Made by a program: the position numbers and the translations under genes | In this document: piece after piece, positions 50,653-59,781 of the stretch | Position numbering within the stretch: the stretch's first letter is position 1 | Layout of the letters: every line of letters begins with the position of its first letter | Source: Amycolatopsis albispora | Lineage (GTDB): Bacteria > Actinomycetota > Actinomycetes > Mycobacteriales > Pseudonocardiaceae | Assembly: GCF_003312875.1 (NCBI RefSeq) | Contig: NZ_CP015163.1 | Span: 4,960,001-5,024,000 of the forward strand | Direction: 5' to 3' | DNA length: 64,000 nt | The notes under the pieces: model-generated | Database searches by the model: none | The model's input: only the letters and a program-made list of their open reading frames with translations | Told to the model about the DNA's origin: nothing

Positions 50653-51485
50653 CAGTCCCAGCCCCCGAACAGGTCGGTGGCGGCGCCGGTGCCGTCCCCG
50701 GAGACCAGCACGAAGCATTCGGTGGTGGCCATCGGCTGCGCGAGGTTGTTGGACAACGCGAACACCCCGTCGCCGACGTGCACCTGCGTGGCGTGCGCCC
50801 GCAGAGCGGCCACCTTCGCGGCCAGGTGCCCGGACACGTCCACCCTGGTGGTGATCACCTCATCGGGGGTGGCGGGCAGCTCGCTGTCGGCTGGCACGCG
50901 GAACCCGACGTCCGCCCGCTCCCGGAGCAGGGCGAGCCCGCGCGAGGTGTCACCGGCCGACGACACCGTGTGGAACACGCGCGCCACCGACTCGGCACCG
51001 GCCACCGCGGCCATGGTGACCTCGTGCGCGCGGATGTGGTCGGGGTGGCCGTACCCGCCGAAGTCGTCGTAGGTGACCACCACCTGCGGCCGCAGTTCGT
51101 CGAGCAGCGTGCGCAGCTGACCGGCCTGCTCCTCGATCAGCCCGCGCACGAAGGCACGCGGGTGCTCGGCCGACGGCGTGCCCGCCATGCCGGAGTCGCG
51201 CCAGCGGCCGATGCCGCCGAGGTAGTGGTGCCGGGTGACGCCCAGCGCCTGGCAGGCCGCCGCCAGCTCGCCGCTGCGGTACCCGCCGAGCTGGTCACCC
51301 GCCCACGAGCCGAGCTGGGCCAGCTCGGGCGGGATGATCTCGCCCTCCTCGCCGAGCGTGCACGTGACGACCGTCACCTCGACGCCCTCGGCGGCGTACC
51401 GGGCGATGGTGCCGCCGGTGGTCAGCGTTTCGTCGTCGGGATGGGCGTGGACCAGCAGCAACCTGCGGGGTTCTGGCGAGATCAC
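50652..51485 (-). CDS. mshB: Mycothiol biosynthesis GlcNAc-Ins deacetylase MshB
   Basis: A 277-residue zinc deacetylase that removes acetate from GlcNAc-inositol in mycothiol synthesis. The signature LLLVHAHPDDETLTTGGTIARYA carries the first zinc ligands (H15, D18 region), and the third ligand is in YGHPDHIRAHEV near residue 150. YDDFGGYGHPDH and the DSGMAGTP loop match MshB rather than its paralogue Mca. Length is normal. The GTG at 51485 begins VISPEPRRLLLVHAHP. The presence of mycothiol synthesis together with SigH/RshA in this window fits the actinobacterial thiol-stress regulon. Confidence 0.95.
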   Translation of the reverse strand: MISPEPRRLLLVHAHPDDETLTTGGTIARYAAEGVEVTVVTCTLGEEGEIIPPELAQLGSWAGDQLGGYRSGELAAACQALGVTRHHYLGGIGRWRDSGMAGTPSAEHPRAFVRGLIEEQAGQLRTLLDELRPQVVVTYDDFGGYGHPDHIRAHEVTMAAVAGAESVARVFHTVSSAGDTSRGLALLRERADVGFRVPADSELPATPDEVITTRVDVSGHLAAKVAALRAHATQVHVGDGVFALSNNLAQPMATTECFVLVSGDGTGAATDLFGGWD

Positions 51486-51640
51486 GGCTTCAGATTAATT
51501 CGTGCGTTGGTATTCCACGCGGGCGTGCCTCGGATATCCTGCCCGGCAGAGTTGTACGTGACGTGCGAGCGGTACCTCGGTTACGGCGAAAAACCGCTGT
51601 GGAAGGGCTCGCTACGTGTACCCCCACGAAGGGCATCTTG

Positions 51641-53386
51641 GTGAGCACTGAAGCAACAACGACCTCGGGTTCCGTGCTGTCCATCTCGGACCTGCACATC
51701 ACGTTCTCCACCGACGACGGCATCGTGCAGGCCGTCAAGGGGATCGGGTTCGACGTGGCGCCCGGCGAGATCGTCGCGGTGGTCGGCGAGTCCGGCTCCG
51801 GCAAGTCCGTGACCTCGATGTCGGTGCTCGGCCTGCTGCCGAAGACCACCAAGATCGCCGGCGAGCGCCGCCTCGAGCAGACCGATCTCGGCGGCATGAA
51901 GGACGCCGAGCTGCGCAAGGTCCGCGGCAACGAGATCGCGATGATCTTCCAGGAGCCGATGAGCGCGCTGAACCCGGTCTACACGATCGGCTGGCAGATC
52001 CGCGAGGCGCTGCGCACCCACCAGGACCTGTCGAAGGCCGCCGCCGACGCGCGCGCCATCGAACTGCTGGACATGGTCGGCATCCCGAACCCGCCGGTCC
52101 GGTTCAAGCAGTACCCGCACCAGCTCTCCGGCGGCCTCCGCCAGCGCGTGGTGATCGCGATGGCGATCGCCTGCGACCCGAAGGTGATCATCGCCGACGA
52201 GCCGACCACGGCGCTGGACGTGACCGTGCAGGCGGAGATCCTCGGCCTGCTGCGCAAGCTGCGGGACACGCTGAACACCGCGATCGTGCTGATCACGCAC
52301 GACATGGGCGTGGTGGCCGACCTGGCCGACCGCGTGGTGGTGATGTACCAGGGCGAGATCGTGGAGACCGCGCCGGTGCGCGAGCTGTTCGCCTCGCCGA
52401 AGGAGGAGTACACCCGCAAGCTGCTGGCCGCGGTGCCGGTGCTGGGGCAGCGCCCCGAGGGCAGGCGGCTGCTGGAGACCGAGTCGCTCGAGGTCGCCAC
52501 CGAGGACATCCGGCTCGAAGACGAGGAGCTGGAAGCGCAGATCGAGGAGACGGCGTACGCCCTCGAGATCAAGAACCTGGTGCTGGAGTACCCGGGCCGC
52601 CGCGGTCAGCAGAAGAACCGCGCGGTCGACGACGTCTCGCTGCACATCAGCAAGGGCGAGATCCTCGGCCTGGTCGGCGAGTCCGGTTCGGGCAAGTCGA
52701 CGGTGGGCCGCTGCGCGATCCGCCTGCTCGACCCGACCGAGGGTCAGGTGTTCATCGCCGGGCGTGACATCACCAAGCTCACCGCCAAGGAACTGCGCCC
52801 GCTGCGCCGCTACTTCTCCATCGTGTTCCAGGACCCGGCGTCCACTTTGGACCCGAAGATGACCATCGGCGAGTCCATCGCCGAGCCGCTGGTGCTGCAC
52901 AAGGTGGTCGAGGGCAAGGCGCTCAACGACCGGGTGGAGACCCTGCTGGACAACGTGGAGCTGGGCGGGCACTACCGCAACCGGTACCCGCACGAGCTGT
53001 CCGGCGGGCAGCGGCAGCGCGTTTCGATCGCGCGGGCGCTCGCGCTGGACCCGCAGCTGCTGATCGCCGACGAGCCGACCTCGGCGCTGGACGTGTCGGT
53101 GCAGGCGCGGGTGCTCGACCTGTTCCTCGACCTGCAGCAGAGCCTGCAGTTCGCCTGCCTGTTCATCAGCCACGACCTGGCCGTGGTGGACCTGCTGGCG
53201 GACCGGGTGGCGGTGATGCAGCACGGGAAGCTGATCGAGGTCGGCACGCGGGACCAGGTGCTGCACTCGCCCCAGGAGGACTACACCCGGCGGCTGCTGT
53301 CGGCGGCTCCGGTGGCCGACCCCGTCCTGCAGGCGGAGCGCCGGAAGGCCTGGGAAGCGGGCAAGCTCGCCCCGGTCGCCGACTGA
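51641..53386 (+). CDS. Dipeptide/oligopeptide ABC transporter ATPase, two fused nucleotide-binding domains
   Basis: A 581-residue fusion of DppD-like and DppF-like ATPases. NBD1 has Walker A GESGSGKS near residue 49, signature LSGGLRQRV and Walker [16 protein letters not shown]2 has Walker A GESGSGKS near residue 347, signature LSGGQRQRV and Walker [13 protein letters not shown]. Both switch histidines (LITHDMG, FISHDLA) are present. Note that NBD1 has GGLRQ where GGQRQ is usual, which is common in this family. The GTG at 51641 has GAAGGG 7 nt upstream. It is on the opposite strand from the permease genes and converges on them. Confidence 0.94.
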   Translation: MSTEATTTSGSVLSISDLHITFSTDDGIVQAVKGIGFDVAPGEIVAVVGESGSGKSVTSMSVLGLLPKTTKIAGERRLEQTDLGGMKDAELRKVRGNEIAMIFQEPMSALNPVYTIGWQIREALRTHQDLSKAAADARAIELLDMVGIPNPPVRFKQYPHQLSGGLRQRVVIAMAIACDPKVIIADEPTTALDVTVQAEILGLLRKLRDTLNTAIVLITHDMGVVADLADRVVVMYQGEIVETAPVRELFASPKEEYTRKLLAAVPVLGQRPEGRRLLETESLEVATEDIRLEDEELEAQIEETAYALEIKNLVLEYPGRRGQQKNRAVDDVSLHISKGEILGLVGESGSGKSTVGRCAIRLLDPTEGQVFIAGRDITKLTAKELRPLRRYFSIVFQDPASTLDPKMTIGESIAEPLVLHKVVEGKALNDRVETLLDNVELGGHYRNRYPHELSGGQRQRVSIARALALDPQLLIADEPTSALDVSVQARVLDLFLDLQQSLQFACLFISHDLAVVDLLADRVAVMQHGKLIEVGTRDQVLHSPQEDYTRRLLSAAPVADPVLQAERRKAWEAGKLAPVAD

Positions 53387-53404
53387 TACCCGGCCAGGCC
53401 TGAC

Positions 53405-53445
53405 GAGGCCCCCGCATCCCAGGTCCGCTGGGATGCGGGGGCCTC
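53405..53445 (+). terminator. Terminator after ABC ATPase gene
   Basis: A perfect 17-bp stem (53405-53421 with 53429-53445) with a 7-nt loop, followed by TCCCTTTT. It is 19 bp after the stop codon. Confidence 0.93.
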
Positions 53446-53456
53446 TCCCTTTTCCT

Positions 53457-53511
53457 GGACACGAATGTGGCTTTCGGGGCACTTTTCGCCCCGAAAGCCA
53501 CATTCGTGTCC
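53457..53511. repeat. Long perfect inverted repeat, GAATGTGGCTTTC family (copy 3)
   Basis: Perfect 24-bp arms (53457-53480 and 53488-53511) with a 7-nt loop. The arms share 22 bases with copy 1. It lies between convergent genes. Confidence 0.93.
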
Positions 53512-53526
53512 AAAGGGCGGGGCGCG

Positions 53527-53562
53527 AAAAGGGGAGCCACCGCGAACGGAGGCTCCCCTTTT
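53527..53562. terminator. Bidirectional terminator before dppC end
   Basis: Twelve-base arms AAAAGGGGAGCC and GGCTCCCCTTTT with a 12-nt loop and a TTTTT run on the plus strand. It can serve the minus-strand permease operon and the plus-strand ATPase gene. Confidence 0.88.
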
Positions 53563-53581
53563 TGGTGAATCGAGGTACGTA

Positions 53582-54505
53582 CTACGCCTTCATCCTGCGC
53601 TGCCGCGGGTCGAAAGCGTCCCGCAGGCCGTCGCCGATGAAGTTGATGGTGAGCGAGATCAGCACCAGCACCACGAACGGGCCGAAGAACAGCCACGGCC
53701 TGCCCTGCAGCTGCGCGTAGTTCTCCAGGATGACCCGGCCGAGCGAGGTGTCCGGCAGCTGCACACCGAGGCCGATGAACGACAGCGCGGCCTCGGCCAG
53801 CACGGCCTGCGCGACGGCCAGCGTCGCGTTCACCGTGATGCTGCCGACCATGTTCGGCACCAGGTGCTTGAAGATGATCCGTCCGGTACCGGCACCGGCC
53901 GCCCGCGAGGCCTCGACGAACTCCCGCTGCGACAGCGACATCGCCTCGGCGCGGACGATCCTGGCGATCGGCATCCAGCCGAAGGCCGCCAGCACCAGCG
54001 CCACCACGTACCACGAACCGCCGCCGGCCACCTTGACCAGGATGGCCGCCGCGGCGACCTGCGGCACGATCAGGAACAGGTCGGTCAGCCGCGAGGCCGC
54101 CGAGTCGGTGAACCCGCGCAGGTAACCGGCGCTGGCCCCGATCAGCACGCCCAGCGTGGTGGACAGGATCGACACGGTGAGCGCGATCAGCAGCGAGTAC
54201 TGGGTACCCCGCAGCACCTGCGAGACCATGTCCTTGCCGACCTGCGTGGTGCCGAGCGGGTGCTCGCCGCTCGGCGGCAGGAAGCCGCCGACGGTCTGCT
54301 CGTAGTCGTACGGCCAGAAGATCGGCATCAGCACGGTGACCAGCACCAGCAGCAACAGCACCGCGCTGGAGATCATCGCGGCCTTGTGGCGCAGGAACTT
54401 CCGCAGGACCAGCTTGCCCTGGCTGGACGGCTCGGGCGCGGGCGCGTTGGGGGTCGCCGACGTGCCCTCCGATGCGGTTTGCGCACCGGTCAGGAGTGAG
54501 TTCAT
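53582..54505 (-). CDS. dppC: ABC transporter permease, DppC type
   Basis: A 307-residue peptide transporter permease. After a Pro/Ala-rich N-terminus there are six membrane segments, and the EAA loop reads RAEAMSLSQREFVEASRAAGAGTGRIIFKHLVPN. The N-terminal ER-like FWPYDYEQTVGGFLPPSGEHPLGTTQVGKDMVSQVLRGTQYSL is typical of DppC/OppC. The ATG at 54505 begins one base after the dppB stop codon (TGACATG); a TTG at 54514 with GAGG upstream is an alternative. It forms a membrane channel with DppB. Confidence 0.94.
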   Translation of the reverse strand: MNSLLTGAQTASEGTSATPNAPAPEPSSQGKLVLRKFLRHKAAMISSAVLLLLVLVTVLMPIFWPYDYEQTVGGFLPPSGEHPLGTTQVGKDMVSQVLRGTQYSLLIALTVSILSTTLGVLIGASAGYLRGFTDSAASRLTDLFLIVPQVAAAAILVKVAGGGSWYVVALVLAAFGWMPIARIVRAEAMSLSQREFVEASRAAGAGTGRIIFKHLVPNMVGSITVNATLAVAQAVLAEAALSFIGLGVQLPDTSLGRVILENYAQLQGRPWLFFGPFVVLVLISLTINFIGDGLRDAFDPRQRRMKA

Positions 54506-54506
54506 G

Positions 54507-55523
54507 TCAGCCAACGCGAATCCTCGGGTCCAGGATGCCGTACATCAGGTCGGCGATCAGATTGGCGACCACCACCATCGTGGCGACCAGTACGAGCCAG
54601 CCCATCAGCACGTTCGGGTCGTTCCGGTCGACGGCCTCGACCAGCACCGACCCCATGCCGTTCCAGTTGAACACCCGCTCGGTGATGATCGCCCCGGTGA
54701 GCACCGCGGCGAAGTTGACCGAGAACAGCGTGGTGACCGGGATCAGGGCGTTGCGGAAGGCGTGCCGGAAGATCACGCGGGAGGAGGACAGCCCCTTCGC
54801 CCGCGCGGTCCGCACGTAGTCCGCGTTCAGCGTCTCCAGCATCGAAGCGCGCTGGAAGCGGCTGTAGGCCGCGAAGCTGATCGCCATGATCGACAGGGTC
54901 GGCAGCAGGAACGCGCCGACGTACTTGGTGGCGAAGTCGAACAGACCGTCCGCCTGCAGGTTCTCCGGGCTCGTGGTGCGCAGCCAGGGATTGCCCAGCC
55001 ATTCGTCCCACCCGAGGTCGCGGACCAGCACGTTGATCTCGATCGCGTACTGCTTGAGCACGATGGCGACGCAGAAGATCGGCATCGAGAACAGCAGGAA
55101 CGCGACCGTGGTCGCGATGTAGTCGACGATGGAGTACTGCTTGACGGCGGCGATCACGCCGACGGTCACGCCGAGGACCACCGCGAGGAGCTCGGTACCG
55201 ATGACCAGCCGGGCGGTCACCTCGAAGGCGCTCATCACCTTCGGGAAAACCGGCTGCAGGCCCTGACCCTGGGCGATGGAAACGCCCCAGTCACCGGTCA
55301 GGAAGCTGCCGAGCCAGTCGAAGTACCGGGGCACCAGGCCCTGGTCAAGGCCGAGCTGGCGAGCCAGCTCGTCGACCGCCTCGCGGCTGACGTTCGGGTT
55401 CCCGCGCAGTTCGCCGAGCGGGTCGCCTGCCCCGGCGACCATCAGGAAACACAGGAAAGTGGCGATCAGCAGAATGGGAATGGAGATCGCTATGCGACGT
55501 AGTACGTAGACAACCAGGTTCAA
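54507..55523 (-). CDS. dppB: ABC transporter permease, DppB type
   Basis: A 338-residue permease. The N-terminus YVLRRIAISIPILLIATFLCFLMVAGAGDPLGELRG and the EAA loop MLETLNADYVRTARAKGLSSSRVIFRHAFRNALIP are the DppB/OppB signatures, and six TM segments are visible. The loop between TM segments contains the usual GLDQGLVPRYFDWLGSFLTGDWGVS. The start is TTG at 55523, with GAGGAG 8 nt upstream. It is the first permease gene after the SBP gene and a terminator-like hairpin, so its level is probably lower than that of the binding protein. Confidence 0.94.
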   Translation of the reverse strand: MNLVVYVLRRIAISIPILLIATFLCFLMVAGAGDPLGELRGNPNVSREAVDELARQLGLDQGLVPRYFDWLGSFLTGDWGVSIAQGQGLQPVFPKVMSAFEVTARLVIGTELLAVVLGVTVGVIAAVKQYSIVDYIATTVAFLLFSMPIFCVAIVLKQYAIEINVLVRDLGWDEWLGNPWLRTTSPENLQADGLFDFATKYVGAFLLPTLSIMAISFAAYSRFQRASMLETLNADYVRTARAKGLSSSRVIFRHAFRNALIPVTTLFSVNFAAVLTGAIITERVFNWNGMGSVLVEAVDRNDPNVLMGWLVLVATMVVVANLIADLMYGILDPRIRVG

Positions 55524-55624
55524 CTAATTGCTCCTCGTCGGGGCCCGGCCTGGAACGCAACCGAGCCCGGAATTCCAGGTACACCGTAGTGCCCCGGTCC
55601 CGGGCGTCAACAGCTACTTCCGAA

Positions 55625-55662
55625 GGGGATCGGGGCCGGCTTGTGGCCGGTCCCCGATCCCC
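55625..55662 (-). terminator. Hairpin between first binding-protein gene and dppB
   Basis: Arms GGGGATCGGGG and CCCCGATCCCC plus an inner CCGG/CCGG pairing. It lies 37 bp after the binding-protein stop and would reduce read-through into the permease genes. Confidence 0.8.
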
Positions 55663-55698
55663 GCCGGGTCGATCGGTGGGAAGCGGAAGAGACCAGAA

Positions 55699-57501
55699 CT
55701 AGCTGGTCTTCTCCCACTCACCGGCGTTCCACAGCGCACCGTTGTACGACTGCATGTACACCTTGTCGATGCCCCGGAAGCCCCACATGGACGGGGTCTG
55801 GAACAGCGGCAGCGTCGCGTAGTTCTCCGCGATGTACTTGTCGGCTTCCTGGTAGGCCGCCGTGCCCTGCGCCTCGTCGGTCGCCGAAACGGCCTTGTCG
55901 AAGGCTTCCTTGATCCGCGGGTCGTTCAGGCTCTGGTAGTTCTGGCTACCGCCCTGGTCCTTCGGGATGTAGATCGAGGGCTGCTCGGCCTTGAACGGCG
56001 CCGCGGACCAGCCGAACAGGGCGATGTCGTACTCGCCCTTGTCCAGGTTCCCCTTGAGGAAGTTCGGGTCGGTCTGGTCGGTGATCTCGATGCCCGCGGC
56101 CTTGGCCTGGGCGATGATGATCTCCACGGTCTGCTTGCGGCGGTCGTTCTGGTTGTGCGTGATGGTGACCGAGAACCGCTGGCCGTCCTTGGCGAAGATG
56201 CCGTCGGCACCCTTGACCCAGCCGGCGTCGGTCAGCGTCTTGGCGGCGGCTTCGGCACCCTTGCCCGCCTTGTCGCTGTACAGGTCGGTGTAGCCCTGCT
56301 CGCCCGGGTAGAAGACGATGCTGTTCAGCGGCTGCGCGTCGGCCTGGACCTCCTTGAGGAGCTTGTCCACGATCTCCTGGCGGTTGACCACCTCGAAGAA
56401 CGCCTTGCGGGTCTCCTGCTTCTGGAAGATCGGCTTGGCGAAGTTCAGGTCGAGGTGCTCGAAGGTCAGCTGCGAGGCCGAACCGTAGGTCACGCCCTGC
56501 GCGGCGAGGCCCTTCATGGTGGCCGCGGCGGTGGCGTCCGGCTGGGTCGACGCCGCGACGTCGATCTCACCGTTCTGCAGCGCGGTGGCCATCGCCTTGG
56601 TGTCCTTCATCGCCCGGACGATGATCTTGGCCGGGCCGCCCTTCTCACCGATCCAGAGCGGGTTCTTCTCCAGCGTCACCGACTCCTGGTTGGGGTCGAA
56701 GGCGGTGATCTTGTACGGGCCCGAGCCCGGCATGGTGGCCGGGTCGAAGTCCTTGAACTTGTTGGTCCAGTAGTCGCCGGCCTTCTTCAGCTCCTCGAGG
56801 GGGCTGTTCAGGTTGAGCTTGGTGATGTCGGCGATGCCGGTCTGCTTCTCCACGATGTGCGCGGGCATCATCGCGGTGGAGTTGAACATGCCCTTGTAGT
56901 CGAGGTAGGGCTTCTCGAACTTGGCCTCGAAGGTCAGGTCGTCCTTGCAGGTGGCCTCGTTGACGAGGTTGTACCCGGCGGTGGCCGCCGAGTTGAAGAC
57001 CGGCGTGTCGCCGTCCTTGATCTTGCCGTTGTGCGAGAGCCAGGCAAAGTAGAAGTCGTCGCAGTCCCAGGCGTCGCCGTCGGACCACTTCACCCCGGGC
57101 TTGATCTTCCACTCGACGACCTGCGGCTCCTTGGACGTGACGGTCCACGACTCGAGCACGTCGTTGTTGAGCAGCACCTTGTTGTTGCCGTCGAGCACGT
57201 CGGCGCCGGAGAGCACCGTGGTCAGCACGTAGGTGTTGTACGAGCTGTTCGAGTCCGGCGTGTCGTTGTTGTACGCCGAGAAGCCCTGGTCGATGCCGAC
57301 GATCACCTGGTCGCTGTTCGGCGCCGCGCCCAGCTTGAAGTTCTCGCCGCTCTGGGCCTTGCCCGTCGCCATACTTTTGATATCGGCGCTCGAGCCGGTG
57401 TTCGGGTCGCCGCCCTCGTTACCGCCGCCGCTGCACGCGCTCAGCAGGAGCGCGGAACCGGCGAGCAGCGACATGGCGGAGACTGCTTTGCTTCTCCTCA
57501 T
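55699..57501 (-). CDS. Family 5 extracellular peptide-binding lipoprotein, paralogue 1
   Basis: A 600-residue periplasmic-type binding protein that delivers peptides to DppBC. The signal MRRSKAVSAMSLLAGSALLLSAC ends at C23, followed by a Gly-rich linker. The SBP_bac_5 fold is shown by WKIKPGVKWSDGDAWDCDDFYFAW, PGSGPYKITAFDPNQESVTLEKNPLW and the C-terminal PLFQTPSMWGFRGIDKVYMQSYNGALWNAGEW. It is highly similar along its whole length to the next gene, a recent tandem duplication. The leader carries GGAGGG about 10 nt before the ATG. It is the first gene of the permease set. Confidence 0.93.
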   Translation of the reverse strand: MRRSKAVSAMSLLAGSALLLSACSGGGNEGGDPNTGSSADIKSMATGKAQSGENFKLGAAPNSDQVIVGIDQGFSAYNNDTPDSNSSYNTYVLTTVLSGADVLDGNNKVLLNNDVLESWTVTSKEPQVVEWKIKPGVKWSDGDAWDCDDFYFAWLSHNGKIKDGDTPVFNSAATAGYNLVNEATCKDDLTFEAKFEKPYLDYKGMFNSTAMMPAHIVEKQTGIADITKLNLNSPLEELKKAGDYWTNKFKDFDPATMPGSGPYKITAFDPNQESVTLEKNPLWIGEKGGPAKIIVRAMKDTKAMATALQNGEIDVAASTQPDATAAATMKGLAAQGVTYGSASQLTFEHLDLNFAKPIFQKQETRKAFFEVVNRQEIVDKLLKEVQADAQPLNSIVFYPGEQGYTDLYSDKAGKGAEAAAKTLTDAGWVKGADGIFAKDGQRFSVTITHNQNDRRKQTVEIIIAQAKAAGIEITDQTDPNFLKGNLDKGEYDIALFGWSAAPFKAEQPSIYIPKDQGGSQNYQSLNDPRIKEAFDKAVSATDEAQGTAAYQEADKYIAENYATLPLFQTPSMWGFRGIDKVYMQSYNGALWNAGEWEKTS

Positions 57502-57622
57502 TTACGTGTGCCCTCCTAGCACTGGATCCCGGGGCATCGGACCTGGGGACCCACCCGCCCCGGATAGTTGAGCCGGAGCTTATGACACGCCAAGCAACCC
57601 TCAATTGGCGCACTGCGGGTGC

Positions 57623-57684
57623 ACGCTAGAAAGCGCGGGCACACGCGGTCATCAGTTACCGCGCGATCGTGACCAAAGGGTGAC
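57623..57684 (-). promoter_or_regulatory. Promoter region of binding-protein paralogue 1
   Basis: On the minus strand a GTCAC-N6-GTCAC direct repeat (57684-57669) is followed by GTAACTGATGACC and a TTTCTAGCGTGCAC box with -10 TAGCGT at 57628-57623. The same elements occur at 59679-59740. Confidence 0.65.
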
Positions 57685-57758
57685 TTCCCACCAACGTCCG
57701 GAAATATCTTGGTTACCGCCCGGTACCGACCGCGCAACGGACTTCACCCGGATACCAC

Positions 57759-57786
57759 GCGGGGCCGGGTGTTCGCCCGGCCCCGC
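57759..57786 (-). terminator. Terminator between the two binding-protein genes
   Basis: Perfect 11-bp arms GCGGGGCCGGG and CCCGGCCCCGC with a 6-nt loop, 35 bp after the paralogue 2 stop. Confidence 0.88.
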
Positions 57787-57820
57787 GCTGTGATCAATGA
57801 TCACTCAGTCGTGCGTATAC

Positions 57821-59623
57821 CTACTTGGTGACGGCCCACTCCCCGACGTTCCACAGAGCGCCGTTGTAGGACTGGTTGAACACCCTGTCGATACCGCGGA
57901 AGCCCCACATCGACGGGGTCTGGAACAGCGGCAGCGACGCATAGTTTTCCGCGATGTACCGGTCTGCCTCGGCGAAGCCCTCCCGCGCGACGTTCTCGTC
58001 GGTGGCCGCGACCGCCTTGTCGTACGCGGTCTTGATCCGCGGGTCGTTCAGGCTCTGGTAGTTCTGGCTGCCGCCCTGGTCCTTGGGCACGTAGATGGGC
58101 GGCTGCTCGGCCTTGAACGGGGCCGCCGACCAGCCGAACAGGGCGATGTCGTACTCGCCCTTGTCCAGGTTCCCCTTGAGGAAGTTCGGGTCGGTCTGGT
58201 CGGTGATCTCGATACCGGCGGCCTTGGCCTGGGCGATGATGATCTCGACCGTCTGCTTGCGGCGGTCGTTGGTGTTGTGGGTGATCGTCACCGAGAACCG
58301 CTGGCCGTTCTTCGCGAAGATGCCGTCGGCACCCTTGACCCAGCCCGCGTCGGTCAGCGTCTTGGCGGCGGCTTCGGCACCCTTGCCCGCCTTGTCGCTG
58401 TAGACGTCGGTGTAGCCCTGCTCGCCGGGGTAGAAGACCAGGCTGTTCAGCGGCTGGATGTCCGCCTGGACCTCCTTGAGCAGCTTGTCCACGATCTCCT
58501 GGCGGTTGACCACCTCGAAGAACGCCTTGCGCGTGGCCTCCTCCTGGAAGATCGGCTTGGCGAAGTTCAGGTCGAGGTGCTCGAACGACAGGCGCGGCGC
58601 CGAACCGTACTTGACGCCCTGCGCGGCCAGGCTCTTCAGCGTGTTGGCCGCGGTGACGTCCGGCTGCACCGAGGACGCGACGTCGATCTCGCCGTTCTGC
58701 AGCGCGGTGGCCATCGCCTTGGTGTCCGGGATGCCGCGGACGACCACCTTCGCCGGACCGCCCTTGGCGCCGATCCAGTGCGGGTTCTTCTCCAGCGTGA
58801 CCGACTGGCCGTTCTGGTCGAAGGCGGTGATCATGTACGGCCCGGAGCCCGGCATCAGCGCCTTGTCGAAGTTCTTGAACTTGGTGTTCCAGAACTCGGC
58901 GACCCGCTTCAGGTCCTCGAGGTTGCTCTGCAGGTTGAGCGTCTTGATGTCGGCGATGCCGGTGCCCTTCTCGACCACGTGCGCCGGCAGCACCGCAGTG
59001 GAGTTGAACATGCCCTTGTAGTCCAGGTACGGGCTGGAGAACTGGGCTTCGAAGGTCAGGTCGTCCTTGCAGACCGGGGCGCTGACCTTGTCGTAACCGG
59101 CGATCGACGCCGACTGGAAGACCGGCGCGTCACCGTCCTTGATCTGGTTGCTGTGCGAGAGCCACGCCAGCCAGAAGTCGTCGCAGTCCCACGCCTCGCC
59201 GTCGGACCACTTCACCCCCGGCTTGATCTTCCACTCGACGATCTGCGGGTCCTTGGACTTGACCGTCCACGACTCCAGCACGTCGTTGTTGAGCAGCACC
59301 TTGTTGTTGCCGTCCAGCACGTTCGCCCCGGCCAGCACCGAAGTGAGCACGAAGGTGTTGTACGAGCTGTTGGCGTCCGGGGTGTCGTTGTTGTACGCCG
59401 AATACCCCTGGTCGATGGCGACGGTGACGGTGTCGCTGGCCGGCGCGTCCCCCAGCTTGAAGTTGTCGCCGGTCTGCGCCTTGCCGACGGCCATGCCCTT
59501 GATGTCCTCGGCCGCGCCGGTGTTCGGGTCACCGCCCTCGTCGCCGCCTCCCCCGCACGCGCTCAGCAACAGCGCCGTGCCGGCGAACAACGAGACCACC
59601 TGGACCGCTCTGGTTCTCCTCAT
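57821..59623 (-). CDS. Family 5 extracellular peptide-binding lipoprotein, paralogue 2
   Basis: A 600-residue lipoprotein with the same length, lipobox position (C23) and domain layout as paralogue 1. Most differences are conservative and spread evenly, except for a cluster in the C-terminal 30 residues and in DDFWLAWLSHSNQIKDGDAPVF. Both genes have the same leader, GTGCTAGGAGGGCACA, in front of the start codon. A terminator separates the two genes, so each is a separate unit. The shared promoter indicates joint control; different peptide preferences may have evolved. Confidence 0.93.
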   Translation of the reverse strand: MRRTRAVQVVSLFAGTALLLSACGGGGDEGGDPNTGAAEDIKGMAVGKAQTGDNFKLGDAPASDTVTVAIDQGYSAYNNDTPDANSSYNTFVLTSVLAGANVLDGNNKVLLNNDVLESWTVKSKDPQIVEWKIKPGVKWSDGEAWDCDDFWLAWLSHSNQIKDGDAPVFQSASIAGYDKVSAPVCKDDLTFEAQFSSPYLDYKGMFNSTAVLPAHVVEKGTGIADIKTLNLQSNLEDLKRVAEFWNTKFKNFDKALMPGSGPYMITAFDQNGQSVTLEKNPHWIGAKGGPAKVVVRGIPDTKAMATALQNGEIDVASSVQPDVTAANTLKSLAAQGVKYGSAPRLSFEHLDLNFAKPIFQEEATRKAFFEVVNRQEIVDKLLKEVQADIQPLNSLVFYPGEQGYTDVYSDKAGKGAEAAAKTLTDAGWVKGADGIFAKNGQRFSVTITHNTNDRRKQTVEIIIAQAKAAGIEITDQTDPNFLKGNLDKGEYDIALFGWSAAPFKAEQPPIYVPKDQGGSQNYQSLNDPRIKTAYDKAVAATDENVAREGFAEADRYIAENYASLPLFQTPSMWGFRGIDRVFNQSYNGALWNVGEWAVTK

Positions 59624-59678
59624 GTCGGTTGTGCCCTCCTAGCACCTGGCCGTGGCTGTGACCGCCGGCCGTTGGTGC

Positions 59679-59740
59679 ACGCTAGAAAGGCTCCGTCCCC
59701 CTGGTCATCAGTTGGCAGGCGATCGTGACCAAAGGGTGAC
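59679..59740 (-). promoter_or_regulatory. Promoter region of binding-protein paralogue 2
   Basis: It contains the same GTCAC-N6-GTCAC repeat (59740-59725), AACTGATGACC and TTTCTAGCGTGCAC box (-10 TAGCGT at 59684-59679) as the paralogue 1 promoter, although intervening bases differ. Confidence 0.65.
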
Positions 59741-59781
59741 GAGCGGAACAACCTCGCAATTCACGCGCAACACGCGCGCCT

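Noticed and set aside
51486..51525. SigH/SigR promoter for mshB
   Set aside because: A GGAAT word is present upstream of mshB, but no GTT element is found at the needed spacing of 18 bp.
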